From NCBI RefSeq assembly GCF_016772315.1, contig NZ_CP053482.1, positions 62,001 through 126,000 on the forward strand: a stretch of DNA of 64,000 nucleotides, in the 5' to 3' direction. The stretch's first letter is position 1, and every line of letters starts with the position of its first letter. Source of the DNA: Thiothrix subterranea. GTDB lineage: Bacteria; Pseudomonadota; Gammaproteobacteria; Thiotrichales; Thiotrichaceae. Of the stretch, positions 29,426 to 39,579 are shown piece after piece. The position numbers were made by a program, and so were the translations under genes. Under the pieces are notes generated by a model. It was given only the letters and a program-made list of their open reading frames with translations, made no database searches and was not told the DNA's origin.

Positions 29426-30394
29426 TCAGACCGCTTTCCTGAGCACAAAATCACGGATGTCATCCAGCAATGTCGTCTGGTAGGCAGTACGTGCGTCACC
29501 TTGCAAGCCCACCTCAGTCATCTCGTCCAATGCGGTCAGCAGGTCAAGGTATTCCGCCAAACCCGCTTTCACCATGCCATGCCTCTCGGCTTCGTCGCGG
29601 TCTTTTTTGAGTTCTTGCGCCGCGTAACGTTTGATGGCTTGGCAACATTGCGTATCGTTGATATGCACATCGGCACGCTCGATCAACCACTCTTCAAAGC
29701 GGTTTTCCTCCACCTTCAGCGATAACACCAGACAACGGCGCAGGAAAGCAGGCGGCAATTCACGTTCGTTGTTGGTGGTAATGATCACTAACGGCGGCTG
29801 TCGCTGCGGCTCACTACCAACCGTTTCACCTAGCATGGGGACTTCAAAACCGCCGTTGCCCAACACTTCCAGCAAACTATTGGGGAGCGAAGGCTCGGCT
29901 TTGTCGATTTCATCAATCAGCAACACGATACCGTTGTCCAAATTGCCATCGTCACAGATTTGCGGGCGGTAGACTTTATGGCGGCAAACGTCGTTGTATT
30001 GTTTAGCCGCACTGTTCCAGCCAAACACCCACCACAATACGCCGGGGTTGAGGTAATGCGCGGGATTCAGTGCATCACCTTCCTGCTTGGTTTGAGCATC
30101 ATTCAACCGTGCCACTGGATCATAACGCCACAGCAAATCCTGCCCTTCGGTGTTGATATTGATGACTTCAGCGACAAACTTACGCTTCAACTTGGCAGCG
30201 GCGGCGCGTGCCAGATAGCTTTTTCCCATGCCGGGTTCGCCTTTCACCAACAATGGGCGACGGGTTGCCAACGCCATTTCCAACGCGAAAGCAGAAGGCT
30301 TATCCAGCAGGTAATTGCCACCTTGCCACGAACCACAGGTGTTGAAGTCGATGATGTCGCCGGGGTGGAAATTTTTCAGGGTTGGGTTAGTCAT
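29426..30394 (-). CDS. MoxR-family AAA+ ATPase
   Basis: The 322-residue protein has the AAA+ core: Walker A LLVKGEPGMGKSYLAR near residue 50, Walker B VLLIDEIDKAEPSLPNSLLEVL, sensor 1 PLVIITTNNERELPPAF and the arginine finger in LRRCLVLSL. MoxR ATPases act as chaperone-like remodelling engines with vWA proteins. It lies 4 bases after the protease gene and abuts the vWA/FGE gene, so it is the motor of the operon. In conflict systems the MoxR-vWA pair is thought to hold the effector in an ATP-controlled inactive state; that role is inferred here. Confidence 0.88.
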   Translation of the reverse strand: MTNPTLKNFHPGDIIDFNTCGSWQGGNYLLDKPSAFALEMALATRRPLLVKGEPGMGKSYLARAAAAKLKRKFVAEVININTEGQDLLWRYDPVARLNDAQTKQEGDALNPAHYLNPGVLWWVFGWNSAAKQYNDVCRHKVYRPQICDDGNLDNGIVLLIDEIDKAEPSLPNSLLEVLGNGGFEVPMLGETVGSEPQRQPPLVIITTNNERELPPAFLRRCLVLSLKVEENRFEEWLIERADVHINDTQCCQAIKRYAAQELKKDRDEAERHGMVKAGLAEYLDLLTALDEMTEVGLQGDARTAYQTTLLDDIRDFVLRKAV

Positions 30395-30398
30395 AACT

Positions 30399-31853
30399 TC
30401 AACTGTATTGCTGGATTATTCGGAAAAACTCGTTTACTTGTGCGTATAAGTCTGCTTCTAAATCTGCATCTTTGTCAGCAGCTTCTAAGCCGTAGCGGAC
30501 AATGGGTAGATTAGGCAAACATGTCGGATGATGCAATGCAGCGCAAACCGCCTCATCATGCAAAGGATGGGTTTTCTTCAACATATCGGTCGTTTCAATT
30601 TCAAACCGTATCAATTCAGGGTGTTTATTTTTACGGCGAGTCAACAATGTCGTATTTAATGCACGTAGATCGAACCTGCCCAATGTTTCTTTGGGTTCAC
30701 TACCATGCACCCGCTTATAAGCCTTATTCACCGCCACATTGACGACCTTGATAATTTCTTTAGTATTGTCTTCAGTCTTCCAACCTACTTCCCGTAAACA
30801 CTCATCATCAATCACGTAACAGCCAACAACATCGTTTTTTCCCGGTACTCGCTTCAAATCGGGACGAACCTTGTAATGAGTTGCCAACGACACTTCAACC
30901 ATCATGCGGGAATATACCGCCAAGTTGTGGATATTCTGATCATTTGCCGGATTTTTTGCAGTTATCACGCCTAATAACAGACAGAGCAACGTTTTGGCAT
31001 GTTCCGCACTTGCATGATCTTTTGTCATGACAGGTTCAGCTAACAAGCGTAACTTTTCGATGACAGCAACAGGATCATTTTCCACCGCTGTTTGAATACC
31101 ATTCAATAGGATTGCAGCACTGGGCTGCAATCCCTTTTCAACAAAACCTGTTATCAGTGCTAGAAATAGCGGCGAATCATTGATACTGTCCAAGTAAATG
31201 CCACATTCATCAAGAAAAAATTGCTGAGTTCGATTGCTCTCAGCGTAACCAACAGCCTCGCGAAATGTAGTAATATGCTCCAGCAAGTAAGGAATAGAAA
31301 CTGCGTACAAATACCGATCTATCGTCTTGTATTTAATCGTAATGACCGCACTCAGGCAACCATTAATAAAAACAGGCGCACCAGACAACCCCGCCCAGTC
31401 CCCTTCAACTTTGATCGGTGTAGTAGCAAGCAATTCAAGCTGATCAGCTTCGCAACCACCGTTCACACGCCCCGAAGCAGAAATAGCGACATGCCCTTTA
31501 TCATCTTGCCCCGCCAATGGAAAACCACGACATTGATAAGCATCATCTGGTTTCGGAAAACGTTGTGCCAGTCTCGGATAAAACCTTGCATCAGCCAAAG
31601 GCGTTAAGCAGTGCAATAGGGCAATATCGTGCTCACTTGCACACGCATGAACCGCATCAGGCGTTAGCGTTTCATCAGGTTGGTCACAATAAGGCCATTG
31701 CACCAGAATACCTTTCTCAATATTCTGATTTTCGATGCTCACCACATGCAAAGCCGTCAGCAACACCCCAGTCTGAAGCGGATAGCCAGTCCCTACAAAC
31801 AGCTCATATTTATGATTCCAAACATAAATACGAGCAACAAACTGCTCATCCAT
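30399..31853 (-). CDS. Trypsin-like serine protease with unknown C-terminal region
   Basis: The first ~220 of 484 residues form a chymotrypsin-fold protease without signal peptide, so it is cytosolic. The triad is apparent as H36 (LLTALHVV), D76 (SEHDIALLHC) and S157 (WAGLSGAPVF). The C-terminal ~260 residues are mostly helical and I do not recognise them; they may sense or bind the partner proteins. The gene lies 21 bases after the Trypco2 gene and 4 before the MoxR gene. Cytosolic trypsin-like proteases with Trypco partners are known from NTP-dependent conflict systems, where they probably activate effectors by cleavage. Confidence 0.85.
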   Translation of the reverse strand: MDEQFVARIYVWNHKYELFVGTGYPLQTGVLLTALHVVSIENQNIEKGILVQWPYCDQPDETLTPDAVHACASEHDIALLHCLTPLADARFYPRLAQRFPKPDDAYQCRGFPLAGQDDKGHVAISASGRVNGGCEADQLELLATTPIKVEGDWAGLSGAPVFINGCLSAVITIKYKTIDRYLYAVSIPYLLEHITTFREAVGYAESNRTQQFFLDECGIYLDSINDSPLFLALITGFVEKGLQPSAAILLNGIQTAVENDPVAVIEKLRLLAEPVMTKDHASAEHAKTLLCLLLGVITAKNPANDQNIHNLAVYSRMMVEVSLATHYKVRPDLKRVPGKNDVVGCYVIDDECLREVGWKTEDNTKEIIKVVNVAVNKAYKRVHGSEPKETLGRFDLRALNTTLLTRRKNKHPELIRFEIETTDMLKKTHPLHDEAVCAALHHPTCLPNLPIVRYGLEAADKDADLEADLYAQVNEFFRIIQQYS

Positions 31854-31874
31854 CTACAGCCCCCTAATCTTGTA

Positions 31875-32210
31875 TCAGGCGATACGGGTTGCTTTCCCTG
31901 AAATTCGTGCCTTGTTAGACGTTTTAGCCTCGCCAGACTCGCTAGTTTCTGTGGAAGACACAATCGGACTCAGTTTCAGCTTAATGGTATGACTAACACT
32001 TTCTTTTTCGTTAAAACCGCCGCCGAACTTAATCACGCTGAAATTGAAACCGCCATCGGCAGTTTTGCCCTCTTCCAGCACGGTCTTCAGTTCAACTTCA
32101 ATTTCGTTGACATCAAACTGCAACACCTCAGCGTTGCCAGCTTCAATTGCAGCGCTCAGATCAGCACGTAATGCCTTAATGACTTCTACCAAATTTGATT
32201 TCTGACTCAT
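31875..32210 (-). CDS. Trypco2 domain protein (trypsin-co-occurring)
   Basis: The ~111-residue protein matches the trypsin-co-occurring domain 2 pattern: LVEVIKALRADLSAAIEAG, then LQFDVNEIEVELKTVLEEG, and a glycine-containing strand NFSVIKFGGGFNEKES followed by HTIKLKLSP. Such small proteins accompany cytosolic trypsin-like proteases in conflict systems; their exact role (inhibitor, adaptor or substrate) is not known. The Ser/Thr/Lys-rich tail (~85-111) looks disordered. GGAGAAG precedes the ATG at 32210; a GTG at 32216 is an alternative. It is the first gene of the four-gene operon. Confidence 0.82.
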   Translation of the reverse strand: MSQKSNLVEVIKALRADLSAAIEAGNAEVLQFDVNEIEVELKTVLEEGKTADGGFNFSVIKFGGGFNEKESVSHTIKLKLSPIVSSTETSESGEAKTSNKARISGKATRIA

Positions 32211-32282
32211 GTTCACTTCTCCAGCCCGTAAAAATTATTTTTCTTTATAGCGGCTGAACAAAGGATGCGCAAGGAAAGAATC

Positions 32283-32370
32283 GCTTGCAGGGCAAGCTCC
32301 TACAACAGAAGCTCGCCACTACATTCTTACTCCCCCTCTACCTCCGGGAGAGGGGGCTGGGGGGTGAGGG
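32283..32370. repeat. Cluster of REP-like palindromes
   Basis: Two palindromic motifs fill the gap between the conflict operon and guaA. One is GCTTGC-AGG-GCAAGC with the flank TCCTACAA (32283-32305). The other is CCCCCTCT...AGAGGGGG (32332-32356), followed by a G-rich CTGGGGGGTGAGGG. The second resembles the element inside epmB at 40469. No gene is present in this gap. Confidence 0.7.
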
Positions 32371-32374
32371 TCTT

Positions 32375-33952
32375 CTACTCCCACTCAATCGTAGCCGGAG
32401 GTTTCCCCGAAATATCATAAACCACCCGAGAAACCCCGCGTATCTCATTGATAATCCGCCGCGACAATAGATCCAGCAACTCATACGGCAAATGCGCCCA
32501 ACGCGCCGTCATAAAGTCGATCGTCTCCACCGCCCGCAACGCAATCACGTAATCATAACGCCGCCCATCGCCGGTCACACCCACCGATTTCACCGGCAAA
32601 AACACCGCGAACGCCTGCGAAGTCTTGTCATACAAATCATGCTTGCGCAGTTCTTCAATGAAAATATGGTCAGCCAGCCTCAGCAAATCCGCGTATTCCT
32701 TCTTCACCTCACCCAGAATCCGCACGCCCAAACCAGGGCCGGGGAACGGATGGCGGTAAACCATTTCCGGCGGCAAACCGAGTTCCACCCCCATCACGCG
32801 AACTTCGTCCTTAAACAATTCACGCAATGGCTCGACCAGCCCCAGCTTCATGTTTTCCGGCAAACCGCCGACGTTATGGTGCGACTTAATCAAATGCGCC
32901 TTGCCGGTTTTTGCCCCCGCAGACTCGATCACATCCGGGTAAATTGTACCTTGCGCCAACCATTTCGCCGAAGTCAGCTTGGAAGATTCCTCATCGAAAA
33001 TGTCGATGAACAACCCGCCAATGATCTTGCGCTTTTTCTCTGGGTCAGTGACACCCGCAAGGGCTGACAGGAAACGTTCCTCCGCATCCACCCGGATTAC
33101 TTTCACGCCCATGTGTTCGGCGAACATCGCCATCACCTGATCGCCTTCGCGGTAACGCAGCAAGCCGGTATCCACAAATACGCAGGTCAATTGCGTACCA
33201 ATCGCCTTGTGCAACAACGCCGCGACCACCGACGAATCCACACCACCCGACAAGCCGAGGATGACTTCATCCGTGCCAACTTTCTCACGCACGGTGCGAA
33301 TGTTTTCGTCGATGATATTCGCCGTCGTCCACAACCCCGCACAACCACAAATGCCCTGCACAAAGCGTTGCAAAATGCGCTTGCCCTGTTTGGTATGTGT
33401 CACTTCGGGGTGGAATTGCAGCGCGTAGAAATGCCGCGTTTCATCCGCCATCCCCGCAATAGGCGCGGAATCGGTGCTTGCCATCAGCTTAAAGCCTTCC
33501 GGCATCGCGGTGACTTTATCGCCATGCGACATCCACACATCCAGCAACCCAAAACCGTCAGCGGTCACATGGTCTTCGATTTCACGCAACAATTCGGTGT
33601 GCCCACGCGCCCGCACTTGCGCATAGCCAAATTCGCAATGGCTGGACGATTCCACCGCCCCGCCGAGTTGCACCGCCATCGTCTGCATCCCGTAGCAAAT
33701 GCCCAGCACTGGCACACCCAGCGTAAACACATTCTCAGGTGCTTTCGGCGGTTCAGCATCCGTCACCGATTCAGGGCCACCGGACAAAATAATGCCTTTC
33801 GCACCGAATGCAGCAACCGCTTCCGCTTCCACATCCCACGGGTAAATCTCACAATAAACCCCAACCTCGCGCACACGCCGCGCAATCAACTGCGTATATT
33901 GCGAACCGAAATCGAGGATCAGTACACGATCCGCATGAATATTCTGTGTCAT
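32375..33952 (-). CDS. guaA: GMP synthase (glutamine-hydrolysing)
   Basis: GuaA converts XMP to GMP using ATP and glutamine. The N-terminal class I amidotransferase has the catalytic cysteine in [11 protein letters not shown] and the histidine/glutamate in HPEVTHT. The ATP-pyrophosphatase domain has the P-loop LSGGVDSSV. The C-terminal dimerisation domain ends in PPATIEWE, as is standard. About 525 residues, the usual length. The ATG at 33952 is preferred over a TTG one codon earlier. It follows guaB by 3 bases, the common guaBA operon. Confidence 0.97.
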   Translation of the reverse strand: MTQNIHADRVLILDFGSQYTQLIARRVREVGVYCEIYPWDVEAEAVAAFGAKGIILSGGPESVTDAEPPKAPENVFTLGVPVLGICYGMQTMAVQLGGAVESSSHCEFGYAQVRARGHTELLREIEDHVTADGFGLLDVWMSHGDKVTAMPEGFKLMASTDSAPIAGMADETRHFYALQFHPEVTHTKQGKRILQRFVQGICGCAGLWTTANIIDENIRTVREKVGTDEVILGLSGGVDSSVVAALLHKAIGTQLTCVFVDTGLLRYREGDQVMAMFAEHMGVKVIRVDAEERFLSALAGVTDPEKKRKIIGGLFIDIFDEESSKLTSAKWLAQGTIYPDVIESAGAKTGKAHLIKSHHNVGGLPENMKLGLVEPLRELFKDEVRVMGVELGLPPEMVYRHPFPGPGLGVRILGEVKKEYADLLRLADHIFIEELRKHDLYDKTSQAFAVFLPVKSVGVTGDGRRYDYVIALRAVETIDFMTARWAHLPYELLDLLSRRIINEIRGVSRVVYDISGKPPATIEWE

Positions 33953-33955
33953 CAA

Positions 33956-35449
<1,494 letters not shown>

Positions 35450-35562
35450 TCATTATAGGGTTTGACCTCCAGTCGGTAAACTGCTATCAATACGCTCCAG
35501 AGTATTTCAAGTAATTTGATATATCTCATTGACGTATTTTTTAGGAGAGGAGGAACTCATTG

Positions 35563-35964
35563 ATGAACTTAAAAGCACTATTCGCAGCACTTGCACTGTC
35601 CCTGATGGCATCCGTTGCTTTTGCGGCTGACGACAAAAAAGCAGAAGCCAAAAGCGACAAGCCAGCGGAAGCTAAAAAAGAAGAAGCGGTTGAACTGAAA
35701 GCCGATGTTGATGCTAAAGTAAAAGCGGCTATCGAAACGGCAAAAACTGCCAATGATGCGGCGAAAAAAGCCGGTTTTGAATGGTACTGGGATAATAAGC
35801 CTGCTGGCAAACATCTGGAAGCTGCGATCAAAGCCGCTAACGATGGCAAAAACGACGATGCCATGAAAATTGCTAAAGCCGTTGAAACCGCTGGCGTACA
35901 AGGTCAAGAACAAGCAGAAAAAGCTAAAACGGCTGGCCCTGCCGCTCCCGGTGCAAAAAGCTAA
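35563..35964 (+). CDS. Small exported Ala/Lys-rich protein, SoxXA-binding (SoxK)-like
   Basis: The 133-residue protein begins with a clear signal peptide (LFAALALSLMASVAFA, cleaved before ADDKKA), then a lysine/alanine/glutamate-rich stretch and a helical core (DAKVKAAIETAKTANDAAKK, GFEWYWDN, HLEAAIKAANDGKNDDAMKI). The spacing of an aromatic EW motif with helices rich in AxxA.K.A recalls the SoxXA-binding protein SoxK of thiosulfate oxidisers, but the match is loose and no sox genes are nearby. A strong RBS, GGAGAGGAGG, precedes the ATG, suggesting high expression, and a strong terminator follows. It is monocistronic. Confidence 0.6.
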   Translation: MNLKALFAALALSLMASVAFAADDKKAEAKSDKPAEAKKEEAVELKADVDAKVKAAIETAKTANDAAKKAGFEWYWDNKPAGKHLEAAIKAANDGKNDDAMKIAKAVETAGVQGQEQAEKAKTAGPAAPGAKS

Positions 35965-35990
35965 ACGCTGATTGCAACCAGCCAATCTTG

Positions 35991-36020
35991 AAAAAGCCGA
36001 GCAATGTCTCGGCTTTTTTT
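35991..36020 (+). terminator. Rho-independent terminator
   Basis: The stem AAAAAGCCGAG / CTCGGCTTTTT with loop CAATGT is followed by a run of T residues, 26 bases after the stop of the small exported protein. It ends that transcript just before xseA. Confidence 0.92.
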
Positions 36021-36033
36021 ATACAGTTAGCGA

Positions 36034-37371
36034 ATGCAAAACGAACGAATCACTTTCAGTGTCTCTCAACTCAACGCCGAAGTTGGGCAACGCCTGTCCC
36101 AAGGCTTCCCTGCCCTGTGGGTAGAAGGCGAAATATCCAACTTTACCCGTGCAAGCTCTGGGCATTTGTACCTCAGCCTCAAAGATGCCGGAGCGCAAGT
36201 GCGCTGTGCCATGTTCAAAGGACGCGCCTCCAGCCTGAAGCTTATTCCCAAAAACGGTTTGAAAGTGTTGGTGCGCGGCAAAGTCGGTTTGTACGAACCA
36301 CGCGGTGAATACCAGTTCATTATCGAACACATGGAAGATGCCGGGGTTGGCGCATTGCAACGCCAGTTTGAAGAACTCAAACAGCGCTTGCAGGCACAAG
36401 GCTTATTCGCCCCCGAACACAAGCAAACCCTGCCCGCGTTTCCGCGTTGTATTGGGGTCATCACCTCACCGACAGGTGCGGCGATTCGCGACATCCTCAA
36501 CGTATTGAAACGGCGTTGCCCACAAATTCCTGTACTGGTTTACCCCGTGCTCGTGCAGGGCGAAGGTGCAAAAGACCAAATTGCCAACGCCATCCGCCAA
36601 GCTGACAGGAAAAAACATTGTGATGTGCTAATTCTGACACGCGGCGGCGGCTCGATCGAAGACTTGTGGTCGTTCAATGAAGAAGTGGTGGCACACGCAA
36701 TTTATACCTGTTCCCTGCCCATTATCAGCGGGGTCGGTCATGAAATCGACTTCACGATTGCGGATTTTGTGGCGGATGTCCGCGCACCTACGCCATCAGC
36801 AGCCGCTGAATTGGTCAGCCCCGATATGGCAGCGCTGCAAACCCACGTGCAACGGCTGCTATTCCAACTCCAACGCCATCAGCAACGGCGCTTACAGACT
36901 GCCAGCGAACACCTGCAACGTTTGCAACAACGCTTAGAAAACCAACGCCCGACCAATCGCTTACAACAGAAAGTGCAGCGCTTGGATGAACTCGATATGC
37001 GCTTACAAGCTGCCCTCCAGCGTTATTTGCAAAGCCAGCAACAGCGCGTAGCAAATCTATCCTCGCGCTTACAGTTGCAATCCCCGCAACGCCAAATACA
37101 ACAGCAGCAAGTGCAATTGTCACGCTGGCAACAATACCTGCACGTATTAATCCAACAACGTTTGGAAAAAGCGCGTAACCGGCTACAAATGCAAGCGAGG
37201 CAATTACACGCCCTGAGTCCATTGGCAACGCTAGAACGCGGCTATGGCATTGTGCGCCATCAAGAAACCGGAAAAGTTGTGCGTAGCACCACTGCACTAC
37301 GCCTAGGACAAACGGTTGCCACGCAACTGCCCGACGGCAGTTTTGAAAGTATTGTTACTCGCGTTCCCTAA
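36034..37371 (+). CDS. xseA: Exodeoxyribonuclease VII large subunit
   Basis: XseA with XseB degrades single-stranded DNA. The N-terminal OB fold (FPALWVEGEISNFTRASSGHLYLSLKD), the central catalytic domain with GVITSPTGAAIRDILNVLKRR, TRGGGSIEDLWSFNEE and GVGHEIDFTIADFVADVRAPTPSAAAEL (quoted in part), and a long glutamine/leucine-rich coiled coil (~residues 275-395) are visible. The C-terminal LATLERGYGIVR is standard. The partner xseB is not in the window. The end overlaps the convergent gene at 37355 by 17 bases. Confidence 0.96.
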   Translation: MQNERITFSVSQLNAEVGQRLSQGFPALWVEGEISNFTRASSGHLYLSLKDAGAQVRCAMFKGRASSLKLIPKNGLKVLVRGKVGLYEPRGEYQFIIEHMEDAGVGALQRQFEELKQRLQAQGLFAPEHKQTLPAFPRCIGVITSPTGAAIRDILNVLKRRCPQIPVLVYPVLVQGEGAKDQIANAIRQADRKKHCDVLILTRGGGSIEDLWSFNEEVVAHAIYTCSLPIISGVGHEIDFTIADFVADVRAPTPSAAAELVSPDMAALQTHVQRLLFQLQRHQQRRLQTASEHLQRLQQRLENQRPTNRLQQKVQRLDELDMRLQAALQRYLQSQQQRVANLSSRLQLQSPQRQIQQQQVQLSRWQQYLHVLIQQRLEKARNRLQMQARQLHALSPLATLERGYGIVRHQETGKVVRSTTALRLGQTVATQLPDGSFESIVTRVP

Positions 37372-38362
37372 GCTGTTCCCACGTAGCACGACGGGTTTGC
37401 CAAAACTTCCAAGCAGGCGTGGGCTGGCAATGCAAAGTACGCCCATCGCAAGCCGTCAAGCTGACTGAAAACTTGCCGGATTGCAGCCCCGCCAATGCAG
37501 GTGCAAACCAGTATTCATCCATTAAATCAAGTGTTTGTTGCCAGCTTTGCATGTCGTCACTCACACTCGGTACGTGCAAAGCATCCAGAACCAGCGCATA
37601 CGTTTTGCCAGTTTCCAACCCAGCTTCCGACAGTGTGGTTGGCGCTTGATGTGGCGTATTGCTTGCCAATGCCATCACCTGACTGGTCAGCGTTATACCA
37701 ATAAATCCGTCGAATGCGTTTGCGGACACGGGAACAATGGAAGCAGGATTTGCCGCCCCCCACAGCCACAACGCATTCACCGCAGGACTTTCACACGTGT
37801 GCAATAACATCTGAATTTCATTGAGTAGACGATGCCAATAACGTTTATCACCTTGTGGCAGCAGCGCAAAAATGCTTTGCCCCAAAGCTTGCGAGAGCGG
37901 CACAGTGCGCAAGCTTGCATCAGCTTGCACCCGTTCCCCCAGCAAGTACCAACGCTGCGGATGTTTGGCGACCAATTGCAAACCGTCTTCCTGCAAATGC
38001 CGATTCAGTACCGCCAGTAAGCGCGTCACCTCATCCAGCGTCAGGGATGGCAATTCCGGTTGCATCACCACGCTATCCAACCCACTTTTCAACCATACCG
38101 GATCGGCACACAACAACGCGGTTGGCGGCGGCGAACCAAAATCGGCGCAATAACGGTAATGGGCAAACGGGATTTCAGTCCCCGCCGCTTGCCCATAATC
38201 ATGAAACAGCGTCGCTTCCAAGCCCTGCACCGGCACGGTAGTGATGCTGCTATTAGCACACAAACGCAATAGATTGCTGGCGGCGGGTTGAAAGGCAAAG
38301 TCTTTGCACCATAAATCCAGTGGCTGGAATAAACCGGGCAGGTAAAAATACAGTTTGATCAT
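37355..38362 (-). CDS. Conserved hypothetical protein, phosphoglycerate-mutase-like annotation
   Basis: The ~335-residue protein begins IKLYFYLPGLFQP and contains FAHYRYCADFG, ALLCADPVWLKSGLDSVVM, LLAVLNRHLQEDG and WLWGAANP. These fit a conserved gammaproteobacterial family sometimes labelled cofactor-independent phosphoglycerate mutase-related or RpfE-like; I see no intact alkaline-phosphatase-type metal site, so the enzymatic label is doubtful. The ATG at 38362 overlaps the stop of the DUF938 methyltransferase (ATGA), favouring it over an ATG seven codons earlier. Its end overlaps xseA by 17 bases. Confidence 0.65.
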   Translation of the reverse strand: MIKLYFYLPGLFQPLDLWCKDFAFQPAASNLLRLCANSSITTVPVQGLEATLFHDYGQAAGTEIPFAHYRYCADFGSPPPTALLCADPVWLKSGLDSVVMQPELPSLTLDEVTRLLAVLNRHLQEDGLQLVAKHPQRWYLLGERVQADASLRTVPLSQALGQSIFALLPQGDKRYWHRLLNEIQMLLHTCESPAVNALWLWGAANPASIVPVSANAFDGFIGITLTSQVMALASNTPHQAPTTLSEAGLETGKTYALVLDALHVPSVSDDMQSWQQTLDLMDEYWFAPALAGLQSGKFSVSLTACDGRTLHCQPTPAWKFWQTRRATWEQLRERE

Positions 38363-38967
38363 GCCTGCATACGCCGCTGCCACACCAATAAACGGTTATT
38401 CACCGGCATCGTGTAATCCTGTTGCAGGTGCATTCCCGCCTGTTCTGCTAACCGATTCAAATCGGCAAAATCGCGAATTCCACTGCGCGGGTCACGCATC
38501 TGCAACCATTGATCAAACCGCGCATTGCTCTCGCTGGTATATTGCCCATTATAATTAAACGGGCCGTATAGCAAGAATAAACCACGATCTGGCAATAACT
38601 TACCGACTCCGGCAAACAATGCTTCAACCGCATCCCACCCCATAATATGCACGGTATTCGCGGAATACACCGCCTGCACGTTTACTTCAGGCCAAGGGTC
38701 ATGCATCACATCCAGCGGCAAGGGGTTGCGGGTATTCGGCAAATTTGCCTCATCCAACCAACACTGAATACCCGCATGATGCTCGCGTACATCGCTGATG
38801 TGCCAAAGCAAATGCGGCATCTGTGCAGCAAAATGCACCGCGTGTTGCCCCGTGCCACTGCCGATTTCCAGCACCGCCGCGCAATCCTGCAAAAGCGGCT
38901 GAATCACGGCTAAAATCGGCGCTTTATTTTCTTCACAAGCTTCAGAAAAGGGTTTTGCTGTCATCAT
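38359..38967 (-). CDS. DUF938 family SAM-dependent methyltransferase
   Basis: The 202-residue protein is a class I methyltransferase fold. Motif I is VLEIGSGTGQHAVHFA near residue 36, an acidic end of strand 2 is in WHISDVREHH, and the DUF938-typical AVYSANTVHIMGW and LLYGPFNYNGQYTSESNARFD follow. The substrate is unknown. It is translationally coupled to the gene that follows. Confidence 0.87.
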   Translation of the reverse strand: MMTAKPFSEACEENKAPILAVIQPLLQDCAAVLEIGSGTGQHAVHFAAQMPHLLWHISDVREHHAGIQCWLDEANLPNTRNPLPLDVMHDPWPEVNVQAVYSANTVHIMGWDAVEALFAGVGKLLPDRGLFLLYGPFNYNGQYTSESNARFDQWLQMRDPRSGIRDFADLNRLAEQAGMHLQQDYTMPVNNRLLVWQRRMQA

Positions 38968-39015
38968 CGGACATCCTCAGGTTAGAATTACGCCCTTATC
39001 CATGGCGCAACCATT

Positions 39016-39573
39016 ATGAAAAAATACCTACCCATTATCCTAACTACCCTACTATTGACGGGCTGTCTCGACCGTTTTGACGCGCAGCCCGACGACAAAC
39101 TGCAAGCGCAATTGCCACCGGGCGCACGCATTACCGACGACGGCACAATGTTGGCGCAAGGGCGCGTAGTCGGCGTTAGCGATGGCGACACCTTGACCGT
39201 GTTAGCCAGCAACAAGCGCACTTACAAAATTCGCTTGCAAGGGATTGACGCGCCTGAAACCAAGCAAGCGCACGGGCAAAAATGCAAAGAAATGCTCATG
39301 ACCCGCGCCGTCAATCTCACCGCCGAGGTCGAAGCGTACAAACTCGACCGTTACGGGCGCGTCATCGGCAAAGTCACGGTAGAAGGCAAGGATGTGGCGT
39401 TGGAACAAATCAAAGCCGGTTGCGGCTGGCATTATGACGCCTACGCCAAAGAGCAAAGCGCTGACGATCAAGCCGCGTATGCCGCTGCGGAAAAACAAGC
39501 GCGTAAAGCCAAACGCGGCTTATGGCGCGACAAACAACCGCAAGCCCCGTGGGATTTCCGCAAGCAACAATAA
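39016..39573 (+). CDS. Thermonuclease (SNase-like) lipoprotein
   Basis: A lipoprotein signal peptide (LPIILTTLLLTGC, lipobox LLTGC) anchors the protein, most likely to the outer or inner membrane facing the periplasm. The staphylococcal-nuclease fold follows: VSDGDTLTVL, YKIRLQGIDAPE with the Arg and Glu matching R35 and E43 of SNase, LDRYGRVIGKV with the second catalytic Arg, and a C-terminal AKRGLWRDKQPQAPWDFRK. It probably degrades nucleic acid outside the cytoplasm. Upstream lies the divergent methyltransferase. Confidence 0.9.
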   Translation: MKKYLPIILTTLLLTGCLDRFDAQPDDKLQAQLPPGARITDDGTMLAQGRVVGVSDGDTLTVLASNKRTYKIRLQGIDAPETKQAHGQKCKEMLMTRAVNLTAEVEAYKLDRYGRVIGKVTVEGKDVALEQIKAGCGWHYDAYAKEQSADDQAAYAAAEKQARKAKRGLWRDKQPQAPWDFRKQQ

Positions 39574-39579
39574 GCGCAG

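Noticed and set aside
22659-32300. Diversity-generating retroelement reverse transcriptase or template repeat
   Set aside because: No open frame shows the reverse-transcriptase YxDD-type motif, and no close copy of the FGE ends is found outside the genes.
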